Part shown: positions 29,201-37,000 of the stretch, piece after piece | Layout of the letters: every line of letters begins with the position of its first letter | How positions within the stretch are numbered: the first letter of the stretch is position 1 | Assembly (NCBI GenBank): GCA_013298625.1 | Contig: JAAFIF010000062.1 | Coordinates: 1-59,828, forward strand | Direction: 5' to 3' | DNA from: Myxococcales bacterium | Lineage (GTDB): Bacteria; Myxococcota_A; Polyangia; Polyangiales; Ga0077539 | Length of the DNA stretch: 59,828 nt | Translations under genes and position numbers: made by a program | The notes under the pieces: generated by a model | Seen by the model: only the letters and a program-made list of their open reading frames with translations | Told to the model about the DNA's origin: nothing | Database searches by the model: none

Positions 29201-29808
29201 CGATGCCTGCGCCCGCGATCACCACCGCGCCCATGGGGACGGTGACCGCGCCCGGCAACATTCCCTCGAGCGCGGGGCACTACGCGCCTCCCCCGTGGAA
29301 CGCTGGCCCACCGTTGCAGCAGCAACAGCCCGTGTCGCAGGTGATGCCGCCGCTCGTGACGCCGATGCAGCCGCCGCCGTCGCCTTCGGTGCGCATGCAA
29401 GCGCCGCTGCTGCTCGACGTGACGCCGCAGAGCTTGCGGGTCGAGACCGTAGGCGGCTTGAGTCAGCTCGTGATCGCGCGCAACTCGACGATCCCGCTCG
29501 AGCAGACGCGGGAGTTCGCGACGGCGTATGACAATCAGCAGGACGTTCGCATTCGCATCGCGCAGGGCGAGCAGGCGAAGTTCGGCGAGAACCAGCCGCT
29601 CGGCGAGCTCGAGCTGACCGGACTGCGCCCTGCGCCGCGCGGCGACGTGAAGATCGCGGTGACGTTCGAGCTCGACGCGGACGGGACGCTGCGCGTGCGC
29701 GCGCTCGACATGCTCACGGGCCTGCAGACGACGGCGCGGATCAACCTGCTGACCATGCCGGGCGAGGGCCAGGCCAGCGCGATGGCCGCGCGCCAGCGAG
29801 GAAACTGA
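26278..29808 (+). CDS. Hsp70 (DnaK-like) with ~650-residue Pro-rich insertion
   Basis: This 1176-residue protein starts MTNPIAVGIDLGTTNSVVAV. The nucleotide-binding domain (1-385) has all main motifs: GIDLGTTNS, VITVPANF, NEPTAAALAYG, FDFGGGTFDI and VILVGGSSQIP. About 650 residues of Pro/Ala/Ser sequence follow, with poly-Pro runs (coding 28860-29080) and about eleven [DGA]-[LM]-P-x-[VIL] motifs. Then, at about 1044, the standard interdomain linker and substrate-binding beta domain resume (LLLDVTPQSLRVET, NSTIPLEQTR, PLGELELTGLRPAPRG). The helical lid is missing; the protein ends about 16 residues after the beta domain. Normal DnaK is ~640 residues and has no such spacer. A J-protein gene begins 3 nt downstream. 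Allosteric coupling across the spacer is doubtful, so a scaffold or tethered-chaperone role is plausible. Confidence 0.93.
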   Translation: MTNPIAVGIDLGTTNSVVAVAQGGQPRVLLTAEGVGLIPSIVSFAPNGQTLVGAPARLARTQDPENTVFSVKRLMGRPFDSEEVRRAAARFAFQLERGPDQSVLVRTRAGTHTLPELSALVLREVRRVAEAALGQPIGRAVITVPANFNELQRSATKLAGQIADIDVARILNEPTAAALAYGYGRGTRERIAVFDFGGGTFDITLLELSGNVFEVLATAGDTFLGGDDIDIALAEGLADGASKALRFDARKDRRAYEMLRAAAEQAKIDLSTLESAQIKVANIAQGPGGRALEFRSRIARSEFEKVAQPFVQRTIDVSAEALKLAGLKPSDFAAVILVGGSSQIPLVRRAVRDFFRNEPHTALPPDTVVGMGAAVLAEALGGKRTKITGQTRASKSPSGAPPSASQAPASPSQAPMSAGIGGPIPAPPLAPNMSMSDAAMPAVRPAALQPPAPPAGYGGGADLPVAVSTAALPAVSPRPAGRAPINRGAGAAPPPPPPVAVSTPEPPHGSVTGLPAIKSTNRGIAGGLGAPPAPPAPPVHADPSAHGHSVSDLPALKGAVLPPLPKGAALPSALSTDGLPAVKINESVAALPAVALPGGAPQARPRTSTEPHGVTKPSSPSDHAMPAVRGEPAPPSAAPMPAPRMRTRTITHASAAVPPAAPLAPGGAPTSSIVPPKPGDMSWNSSQSQPSISVNPSSIVPLDDDDGVDLPSVPRSTGKSIPVGPELDDAFGDEPTAMHSGALMQSALAAKTVPMLSATDLPALVNKVESKIPTLTAVDASAVEIPERYRAMQGSHIPTQPSIGSSVLGSLKGPSEPQGEGVTTLKRISTLIEDADEGDLPVAVPAKAPPIFGGASIPAATPPLPPPPPPPPPLPPSSSPVGNPNLVGRRTAVMAAAPPPPPPPMPSAAMAPPPPPMPPIAAPPPPPMPPAPIAYQPPTQNFGDASLLTSMKGLTDEDLGFDAPMPPPPAPPAAPMPAPAITTAPMGTVTAPGNIPSSAGHYAPPPWNAGPPLQQQQPVSQVMPPLVTPMQPPPSPSVRMQAPLLLDVTPQSLRVETVGGLSQLVIARNSTIPLEQTREFATAYDNQQDVRIRIAQGEQAKFGENQPLGELELTGLRPAPRGDVKIAVTFELDADGTLRVRALDMLTGLQTTARINLLTMPGEGQASAMAARQRGN

Positions 29809-29811
29809 TCG

Positions 29812-30330
29812 ATGAACGCGAGCGACGCGAGCGAGCAGTTCGACTTCGTGCGAGAGCAGCTCGACGAGCTCGACTACTACGCGCTGCTCGGCGTGGCGAA
29901 GAGCGCGACCCACGAGGAGATTCGCAGCGCGTTTCACGAGTTCGCGCTGATGTTTCACCCCGATCGCTACGTCGACGACGAGCGCAAGCAGCCCGAGGCG
30001 CTGCGGGTCTTCAAGCGCGGCAGCGAGGCGTATCGGGTGCTCACCAACGCTGTGCTTCGCGCGCGCTTCGACGTGGCGCGCGCGAAGGGCGCGCTGCGGC
30101 TGAGCGCGGACGAGATGTTCTCCGGCGCCGACGCCAGCACGGGAGCGGTCGCTGAGATCCCCCTGCCTCCGGCGGCGCAGGCGCTCTACGACAAGGCCGT
30201 GCAGGCGTTGGACAAGGGCGATCTGAGCAACGCGAAGATGCACTTGATGCTGGCGCGCGCGAAGGCGAGCTCGCCGCGCTTCGATCAGCTGCAGGCGAAG
30301 ATCGACGCTGCGGGGTCGCGCAAGCGCTGA
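29812..30330 (+). CDS. J-domain (DnaJ-like) co-chaperone with helical C-terminus
   Basis: The ATG at 29812 is 3 nt after the Hsp70 stop, with GAGGAA 8 nt upstream inside the Hsp70 gene, so translation is probably coupled. Residues about 22-90 form a J domain (YYALLGVAKSATHEEIRSAF) with the essential HPD tripeptide in MFHPDRY. The C-terminal half (about 120-170: AQALYDKAVQALDKGDLSNA) resembles a single TPR hairpin pair. The Gly/Phe and zinc-finger regions of DnaJ are absent, so this is a class C, dedicated J protein of 172 residues. It is the obvious ATPase stimulator for the neighbouring Hsp70. Confidence 0.92.
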   Translation: MNASDASEQFDFVREQLDELDYYALLGVAKSATHEEIRSAFHEFALMFHPDRYVDDERKQPEALRVFKRGSEAYRVLTNAVLRARFDVARAKGALRLSADEMFSGADASTGAVAEIPLPPAAQALYDKAVQALDKGDLSNAKMHLMLARAKASSPRFDQLQAKIDAAGSRKR

Positions 30331-30339
30331 GCGAGTCGG

Positions 30340-32196
30340 TCAGCGAAACACGCGGAGATAGACGTCAATGCCGCCGCCGTTGGCGTCTTCGGGCACGAGC
30401 GACTGGGTCGTGACGAACGCGACCGAGCTGCCGTCGCCGGCGAGTCTCGCTTGCACGCCAGCGGTGTGCGCGAGCATCGGCTGCGCGCCGCTGCGGGTGA
30501 GGTTGATCCGCTGGATCGGGCGCGGCATCGACGGATCCGAGATGTCGAAGAGGTAGTAGTCCACCGCGCCGTTGGTGTCTGCGGGTTGACCAGCGATCGA
30601 GTACGCGGCGTTGGTCGCGACGACGAGCTTCGTGCCGTCGTCGGAGACGCTGTTGGACGGCGAAACTGGGTCCGGCGGGATCGGGATGCCGAGCCGATAG
30701 AACGTCGGCGCAACGCTGCGTCCGATCGACAAGACGTACTCGCTGCCGGATGGAACGCCGACGCCGGCGGAGTTGGAGACGAAGCACACGACGTTGCCGT
30801 CGAACGAGCTCGTGGGCCAGCGAGAGTCGCCCGACGCGACGGGGGTCATGTTGATGGTCGGGTTGGTGGTCGAGGTCGAGCCCATGCGGCGCAGGAAGAT
30901 GTCCGTTCCGGGGTTCGACTCACCGTTGATACGACGGCCCGAGCCGAGCACGAGCGTCTGGCTGTCGCCCGCGATGTCGAAGTCACGAGAGTTCAAGCGC
31001 GTCGAGAAGAACGTGGGGATGGTTCGGTTGGTGTTGACGTTCTCGAAGAGCGGCTCGTGCATCTGAATCGGGATCGACGCGGAGTAGAACTCCATCGTGT
31101 CCCCAGGCCGCAGCACGGGATCTACTTGAGTGCGCGTGGAGAACGCCATGCGTTGACCATCGCGGGCGAACCTGAAGAGGTTGAAGCCTTCGATGTGGAT
31201 CTGCGTCGGCGATAGGTCCCGCCAGGTGTTGACCCGCGTGGGCGCGCCGCCGTTGTCTCGGAAGTAGGGCCAACGCGCGCTCAGCACGTCCAACGGATCC
31301 CACCGCGGCGGCGCCTCTGGGTCCGCAGGATGCAACCCGCGGGCGACGAAGAGCGCGCGGGACGCGTCCTCTGTGACCATCGGCGCGAAGCACGCGCCCG
31401 GCCTCGAGATTCGGCCCATGCCGTCGCGGGCGGCGCCGATCTCCGTCAACGAGTTCGCGACGATGTCCGCGGCGAAGCAGCGCTGGGTGTTCGGAATGCT
31501 CTCGACGACCGAGGCGAACGCGACGTGTCGACCCGTGCGCGTGATCGACAAGTCGAAGCTGGCGGTCTCTTCGTTGGTGCCCGCGGTCACGATGCTGGTC
31601 TTGCTCACGAGCACCAGGCCGCTGCACGAGGCGCCGTCGCTGCCGAGCGTGAGCCCGCTGCCGCAGGTGCACTGCCGCGATCCGTCGCAGAACTGCTGGC
31701 ACCGCGCGAACGAGCTGCAGCCTCCGTTGTTGACCGCGCAGTTGCCTACGGCGACGCCTGCGTCCGCACCGCCGTCGCGCGGGACGCACGCGGCTGCGTC
31801 CGCTCGTGCGTCAGCGCCCACGTCGGGCAGGGCGTCGGGCAGAGCGTCGGGCAGGGCGTCGGGCAGGGCGTCGGGCGCAGCGACAACATCGGCGGTGGCA
31901 GCGTCCATCGCCGGCGCGTCGGGCGCGACGTCCCTCTCTTCGACGTCTGCGCCTGCGTCCATCAGCGCAGCGTCATCGATCGCGCTCACGTCGTCGCGCG
32001 TCGCGGTGTCTGCGCGCGCGTCGTCGGTCGCGCTCGCCTCGCGCGCGGGGGTGTCGCTCTGCTCGACGTCGGGTCGAGACGCGGGGTTGTAGCGAAAGCA
32101 CGCTGCGGCGAGCGCGCTCGCTGCGGCGATCGCGGGGATGCGCGCGCGGCTGAGGCTCGCGAAGACTGTCGGTCGACGAAGAGGGTGCTTGCTCAT
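30340..32196 (-). CDS. Lipoprotein with Asp-rich spacer, EGF-like module and beta-propeller-like domain
   Basis: A 618-residue lipoprotein (signal ending ALAAAC). After the anchor lies an Asp/Ala-rich spacer (about 36-140) with a PDAL tandem repeat. A six-Cys EGF-like module follows (CAVNNGGCSSFARCQQFC...CTCGSG). The rest (about 200-618) has repeated strands with patterns like GRHVAFASVVESIP, ASRALFVARGL and GTKLVVATN, as in TolB/WD40-type propellers (ASVSFDGxxVxF style). Together this suggests a cell-surface recognition protein. It converges on the J-protein gene with 9 bp between stops. It is divergent from the PEGA-like gene across 78 bp. Confidence 0.78.
   Translation of the reverse strand: MSKHPLRRPTVFASLSRARIPAIAAASALAAACFRYNPASRPDVEQSDTPAREASATDDARADTATRDDVSAIDDAALMDAGADVEERDVAPDAPAMDAATADVVAAPDALPDALPDALPDALPDVGADARADAAACVPRDGGADAGVAVGNCAVNNGGCSSFARCQQFCDGSRQCTCGSGLTLGSDGASCSGLVLVSKTSIVTAGTNEETASFDLSITRTGRHVAFASVVESIPNTQRCFAADIVANSLTEIGAARDGMGRISRPGACFAPMVTEDASRALFVARGLHPADPEAPPRWDPLDVLSARWPYFRDNGGAPTRVNTWRDLSPTQIHIEGFNLFRFARDGQRMAFSTRTQVDPVLRPGDTMEFYSASIPIQMHEPLFENVNTNRTIPTFFSTRLNSRDFDIAGDSQTLVLGSGRRINGESNPGTDIFLRRMGSTSTTNPTINMTPVASGDSRWPTSSFDGNVVCFVSNSAGVGVPSGSEYVLSIGRSVAPTFYRLGIPIPPDPVSPSNSVSDDGTKLVVATNAAYSIAGQPADTNGAVDYYLFDISDPSMPRPIQRINLTRSGAQPMLAHTAGVQARLAGDGSSVAFVTTQSLVPEDANGGGIDVYLRVFR
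31821..31875 (-). repeat. 12-bp tandem repeat encoding PDAL
   Basis: About four and a half copies of a 12-bp unit (plus strand gtcgggcagggc, with one a/g variant) encode PDALPDALPDALPDALPD in the lipoprotein spacer. It keeps frame. Confidence 0.8.
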
Positions 32197-32235
32197 GGCC
32201 GATCACGATGAGACCGGCTCTCGAGGCGCGGTCCA

Positions 32236-32251
32236 ATAGAGAAACCTCTAT
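32236..32251. promoter_or_regulatory. Inverted repeat in divergent promoter region
   Basis: ATAGAG-AAAC-CTCTAT is a perfect inverted repeat with 6-bp arms, in the 78-bp gap between the EGF-like lipoprotein (minus) and the PEGA-like protein (plus). It is 23 nt before the plus-strand ATG. The TATAGA that overlaps its right arm could serve as a -10 element. A shared operator or overlapping promoter is plausible. Confidence 0.45.
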
Positions 32252-32274
32252 AGAACGACGATGACGAATCGTTC

Positions 32275-33390
32275 ATGGTGCAGAGCATGACGGTTGGCGC
32301 GAAGCTGCGATGGGCGTTGGGGGCTGCGACGATGGTCGGCTCTTTCTCCTCGGTTTGCGCAGCGCAGGCCGAGGATGCGCGCCAGGCCGCGATTCGTCGC
32401 ACGATGATCGACAACGCGCAGCGCGCTCAGGAGACGCGGCAGTTTGCTCAATGCGCCGAGCTCGCTCAGCGCGCGGTGAGCATTCAAGACACTGGATCGT
32501 TGCGGCGACTGCTCGCGGAGTGCCAGCTCTCGGCAGGGATGGTGGTAGAAGCGATCGGAAACGCGGAGCTCTGCCTCTCGATGCTTCGTCGCGACGAGCG
32601 CGCGGTGGGACGCGATGTGCACATCGCCACGTGCACGCGCGTGGTGCAGGACGGTCGTGCTCGCAGCGCGCAGATCGTCGTGCGCACGCCGACGACCGAG
32701 CCGCCCAACCTGCGGGTGCTCGTCGGCGGACAGCCCCTCGCGCGGGTCGAGTGGAACATCGCAACGCTCGCGGCCGCCGGCCGACTGGTGATCGAAGCGA
32801 CGGCGGATGGAATGCAGCCGTTTCGTCGCGACGTCGACGCTACGAGCGGCGCCGTGACGGAGATTCGGATCGAGCTCGTTCCGATCGTCGCGCAGGTGTC
32901 GAGCGGCGGCGCGACCACGGTGAGCGCGAGCGGTGACGGAGGTCGCAGCACGACGGCGGTGGCGGCGTCGAGCAGCGCGTCGGGGTCGCAGACGGGCGCG
33001 AGTGTATCGGTGCCGCAGTCACGTCCGCAGCGCGGCGTCTCGCCGTTGATGGTGGGCGGTGGCATCGCAGCAGGCGTCGGGGTCGTCGGGACGGTCGTGG
33101 GGTTCGCGGTCCCTGCGGCGCTGGTCGCGGGCTTCGAAGCGCGATGCGGAGTGAGCGCCAGCAATCCCTCGTACGAGAGCTGCCAGGCCGAGGCGCGCGC
33201 GGGGCAGGGTGGGCTCGACGCGCTCGCCGGAGTGGGTTTTGCGTCGATCGCCGTCGCGGGCGTTGGCGCAGCGCTCATGGTGGTCGGCGCGGTGTCTCGC
33301 GGCGGCGCCGAAGAGCGCGCGCGGAGCGTGGCGGTGGTGCCGATGTTCGATCGGTCGACGCACGGCGCGCGGGTGATCGTGCGCTGGTAG
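32275..33390 (+). CDS. Exported protein with helical repeat, PEGA-like domain and membrane anchor
   Basis: 371 residues from the ATG at 32275; an ATG at 32287 (MTVGAKLRWALG) gives a tidier signal peptide ending near CAAQ-AED. The first part (about 35-120) is helical, TPR-like and contains four Cys. A beta domain follows (about 135-205: LRVLVGGQPLARVEW...GRLVIEATADGMQPFRRDV), typical of PEGA domains that decorate surface proteins. After a Ser/Ala-rich stretch come two hydrophobic segments (about 260-285 and 315-345). It ends in Trp (VIVRW). The overall layout resembles the TPR protein at 14 kb, so these may be related families. Confidence 0.72.
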   Translation: MVQSMTVGAKLRWALGAATMVGSFSSVCAAQAEDARQAAIRRTMIDNAQRAQETRQFAQCAELAQRAVSIQDTGSLRRLLAECQLSAGMVVEAIGNAELCLSMLRRDERAVGRDVHIATCTRVVQDGRARSAQIVVRTPTTEPPNLRVLVGGQPLARVEWNIATLAAAGRLVIEATADGMQPFRRDVDATSGAVTEIRIELVPIVAQVSSGGATTVSASGDGGRSTTAVAASSSASGSQTGASVSVPQSRPQRGVSPLMVGGGIAAGVGVVGTVVGFAVPAALVAGFEARCGVSASNPSYESCQAEARAGQGGLDALAGVGFASIAVAGVGAALMVVGAVSRGGAEERARSVAVVPMFDRSTHGARVIVRW

Positions 33391-33412
33391 CAACAGCCGT
33401 GGGGTGAATCGC

Positions 33413-34018
33413 TCAGCGACGCAGGCGCGCGGGGGATGCCCAGCGCGGATCGCCGTCCCAGAGCGGACCGAGGGCGTCGAGCGCGTGGAGGGTATCGAGC
33501 TGCGCTGGGCGCTGCGCGACGAGGACGATGTCCGAGCGAATCGCGTTCCACACGGCGTCGCCTGCGCGATCGACGGCGTCGGCGCGAGGGGCTTGCTCGT
33601 CGAGCGCGCCCGCGTGCGCGAGCGAGAGCACCAGCGAGGCGCCGTACTTTGCGCTGTGAATCACGGCCTTCACGCGCGTCGGTCGCTCGGTGGCGAGCGC
33701 AGCTTCAACCGCTGCGTCGAGCGCGCACACGGCGTAGTTCGTCGCTCGGACCAGGGGCTCTTCTGTGGTCGTCGCGCGTTGCACCTGCGCCGCGCTCGCG
33801 TCGAGGACCGAGCGTGTGAGCGCGCGCGTCGCGGCCGCGTCGACAGGCTGATCTCGTGCGGCGTCGAGCACCCGCGCGCAGAGCCGCTCGCAGCGTTCGC
33901 GCGCCTCGTCGCTCCACCAAGGCGCGGCGCGGCGCGCGTTGCGTAGCGCGAAGAAGAGCAGCCCTGCTGAGTCGAGCGGCTTGAGCTGTGTCGCTGACAA
34001 CGCCCATGGATTTGCCAT
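33413..34018 (-). CDS. Helical protein of unknown function
   Basis: 201 residues from the ATG at 34018 (MANPWALSATQLKPLDSAGL); the open frame continues upstream but becomes low-quality sequence. The protein is Ala/Arg-rich and largely alpha-helical, with one Trp pair near residue 40 (PWWSDEARERC) and no signal peptide or membrane segment. It has no recognised motif. It lies 79 nt downstream of the RCC1-repeat lipoprotein on the same strand and may be co-transcribed. Confidence 0.6.
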   Translation of the reverse strand: MANPWALSATQLKPLDSAGLLFFALRNARRAAPWWSDEARERCERLCARVLDAARDQPVDAAATRALTRSVLDASAAQVQRATTTEEPLVRATNYAVCALDAAVEAALATERPTRVKAVIHSAKYGASLVLSLAHAGALDEQAPRADAVDRAGDAVWNAIRSDIVLVAQRPAQLDTLHALDALGPLWDGDPRWASPARLRR

Positions 34019-34097
34019 CGCGCCGACCGCTATACCGCTGATCGCGCGACGATTCACGGGGCCGGTCGCTTCGTCGCGAGCGCGGTCGATCGATCGC

Positions 34098-37000
34098 TCA
34101 CGCCGGCGGAACAAACTGAACCGCGCGCGGCAAGAACGCGTACCCGTAGCCATCGATGCCGAAGCCGAGCAAGCTGTTCGTGCCCCAGCACGCGAGCTGG
34201 TTGTTCGTGCGGCGAAAGCACACGGTAAATCCGTTGAGCGCGACGCTGTCCGCGTTCGCGCTGTTTGCCACCACGACAGGCGTCGTGAATGGGCTCGTGC
34301 CGGGCAAGAAGAACTCGCCTCCCGCCGCGCCCCAGCACAGCAGCTGCGTGCGCGCCGGCGATCCGTACGTGACGGCGGCGCACGTTCGACCAGACCACGA
34401 TTCGATGTCATGCACCGCGCTCACTGCGGACGGCATTCGCACCGCGACGACGCCAGGGCGAGGCGCGATATCGCCGACGCCTAGCGCGCCGCGCGTGTTG
34501 TCTCCGATCGCTGACACGATGCCCGTCGCGCGCGCGATGAAGACCGCGTCTGCGCCGACGGAGAAGTCCCTCGCGTCGGTGATCGAGCCGATTCGCACGG
34601 CGCTGCTCAGCGTCGTCGCGCCAGCGCGGTTGAACACCGCGCCCGAGGCGGAGGTGCCCCAACAGCGGACCTCGCCGCCGACCAGCGCGCAGCGAAGCCC
34701 CGCGCTTCCGACCTTGATGGCCGAGGCTCCAGTGGTGTTGGGAACCAGCGAAAACGTGGCGCTGAGAGAGCCGGTTGCGCAGTGCACGGCGGCGGTCGCG
34801 CCAGTGCCGACGATGACGCACGTCTCGTGCGCGCGGCTCGAGACCGCGCGGACTCGCGCTGGGGCTTCGAGGGTCCCTTCGGAGCCCGCGCTGGTCGTCG
34901 GCGTGCGCTGGCCCTGCCAGGACACGGGGCCATCGACGGCGCGCTGCAAGAACATCGAGCGCGTGCCCGTCGCGGCGAGCTCGACGACGCCGGGAACAGA
35001 GGTGATCCCGACCGCGCTCGACTCGATGGGGTCGCACTCACCGTCGGCGTTGATTCCCCAGCAGTGCGCGGCGCGACCAGTGCGCGCGACGAACAAGAAG
35101 TTCGACGTTTCGAGCTGCTCTGCAGAGAACGACGGGATGTTGACTGGCGTCTCGGTGTACTCGCTCGCGCCCGTCCCGAGCCCGCCGCGGCGGTTGCTGC
35201 CCCAACAATCGACGCCCTCTTGCGCCGTCACCGCGCAGGCGATCGTCGCGAGGCTGAGCTCCCGCGCGCGAGCGAGCGACGGAATCAACACAAACGACCG
35301 GCTCGGCGTCGCGACGCCGGCGCCCAACGGTCCTGCGCCCGTGCAGTACACGCTGAACGTGGGCGCGCCCGCTGCGACGCACGTGCGAGCGCCGCCTGCC
35401 CACACGCGACTGATCGAGACGCCAGGCAGCGCCACGCTGATCGGCGGCGACGAGTTGAACGACATGTTCACGCCGAGCTGGCCCGAGCGGTTGCTTCCCC
35501 AACACCGCAACGATCCGTCCTCCCGACGAACACACGCGTGCACGCTGCCTGCGGCGAGCTCGAGGGCGCCAGAGACCCCAGCGACTTGAAGAGGCGTCGC
35601 GCTGCTCGCGCCTGCACTCGCGCTGCCGAGCGCGCCGAGCTCGTTGCTGCCCCAACAATAAACAGCGCCGTTGGTCGTTCGAGCGCACGCGAAGCTCGTG
35701 CCCATCGCGAGCTCGGCCGCGGCGTCGACGGCGACCCTGCGCGGCGCGACGATGTGCGACTCCACGCCCGCGGGGCCATACACGCCAGCCTGACCGAGCG
35801 CGGTCTCTCCCCAACACCACACCACGCCGCTCGCGTTGCGAGCGCACACCGTCGCCCCGCTCGTCTTCACTTCGACGACGTTGGACACGCCCGCGACCAA
35901 CGTGGGGCTCGCTGCCGGTGCAGCGCCGCTCGTGCCGAGCGCGCCCCGCGACAGATCACCCCAGCAGTACACAGATCCGCCGCTGATGCCGCACGTCACG
36001 CTCCCTCGCGCGGTGATCGCCGAAAACGTCCGCCCCCCAGTGATCGCCGCGGGTGTGTTGCGATTGGCGCCCGCCGTGCCCGTGCCAACCTGGCCGAGGT
36101 CGTTGCGGCCCCAGCAACGGACGGCGCCCGTGGACAGCAGCGCGCACGCTCCTTCGGTGCGCACCGCGACCTGCGTCGCGCGGACGCACGCGCCGCCCTG
36201 GCAAACGCCGGTGCCCGTGCAGCGAACGCCACAGCCTCCGCAGTGCAGCGGATTGGACACAGTGCTCACCTCGCAGCCGGTCGCGGCGACGCCGTCGCAG
36301 TCGTCCCACCCGGCCTCGCAGCGGATCGAGCACGACGACGCAGCGCACACGCGGGTCGAGTGCACGCCGGACGCGCAGGCGTTGCCGCAGCGGCCGCAGT
36401 GCGAGGGGGAGGTGGTCAGGTCGGCGCACGTGGCTCCGCAACGCGTCTGCGTCGCTGCGCAGCCGCTCGAGCAGCGCCGCATCGCGCCATCGCAGACGGG
36501 GGTCGCCCCGCTGCACGCGTTGCCGCACGCTCCGCAGTGGGCGACGTCCGCGCGCAGGTCCGCTTCGCAGCCGTTGCTCGCGGTGCGGTCGCAGTCCGCG
36601 TAGTCCGCGGCGCACACGAGCGTGCACTGGCCCGCGACGCACGCGGGGGCGGCGTTGTCCGCCGCGGGGCACGCGCGGCCGCACGCGCCGCAGTGATCGG
36701 CGTTGGTCAGCGGGCTCACGCACTCGTCGCCGCAGCGAATTTGCTCGTCGGGACAGCCCGAAGCGCACGCGCGCTCGATGCACTGCGGGGTTGCGGCGCC
36801 GCACGTGTTGGCGCAGGCGCCGCAGTTGAGCGCGGTGTCGAGCGGCGTCTCGCAGCCGTTGCTGCGATCGTCGTCACAGTCGCCAAAGTCGTCGGAGCAG
36901 GCCACCTCGCATCGTCCCCGCTCTGTGCACGAGACGGTCGCGCCTGCGAGGGTGGGGCACGCGCCGCACGAGCCGCCGCAGCCGTCGTCACCGCACGCCC

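Noticed and set aside
31821..31875. 12-bp repeats considered as a CRISPR or satellite
   Set aside because: Units are directly adjacent without spacers and encode PDAL in frame, so they are coding repeats.
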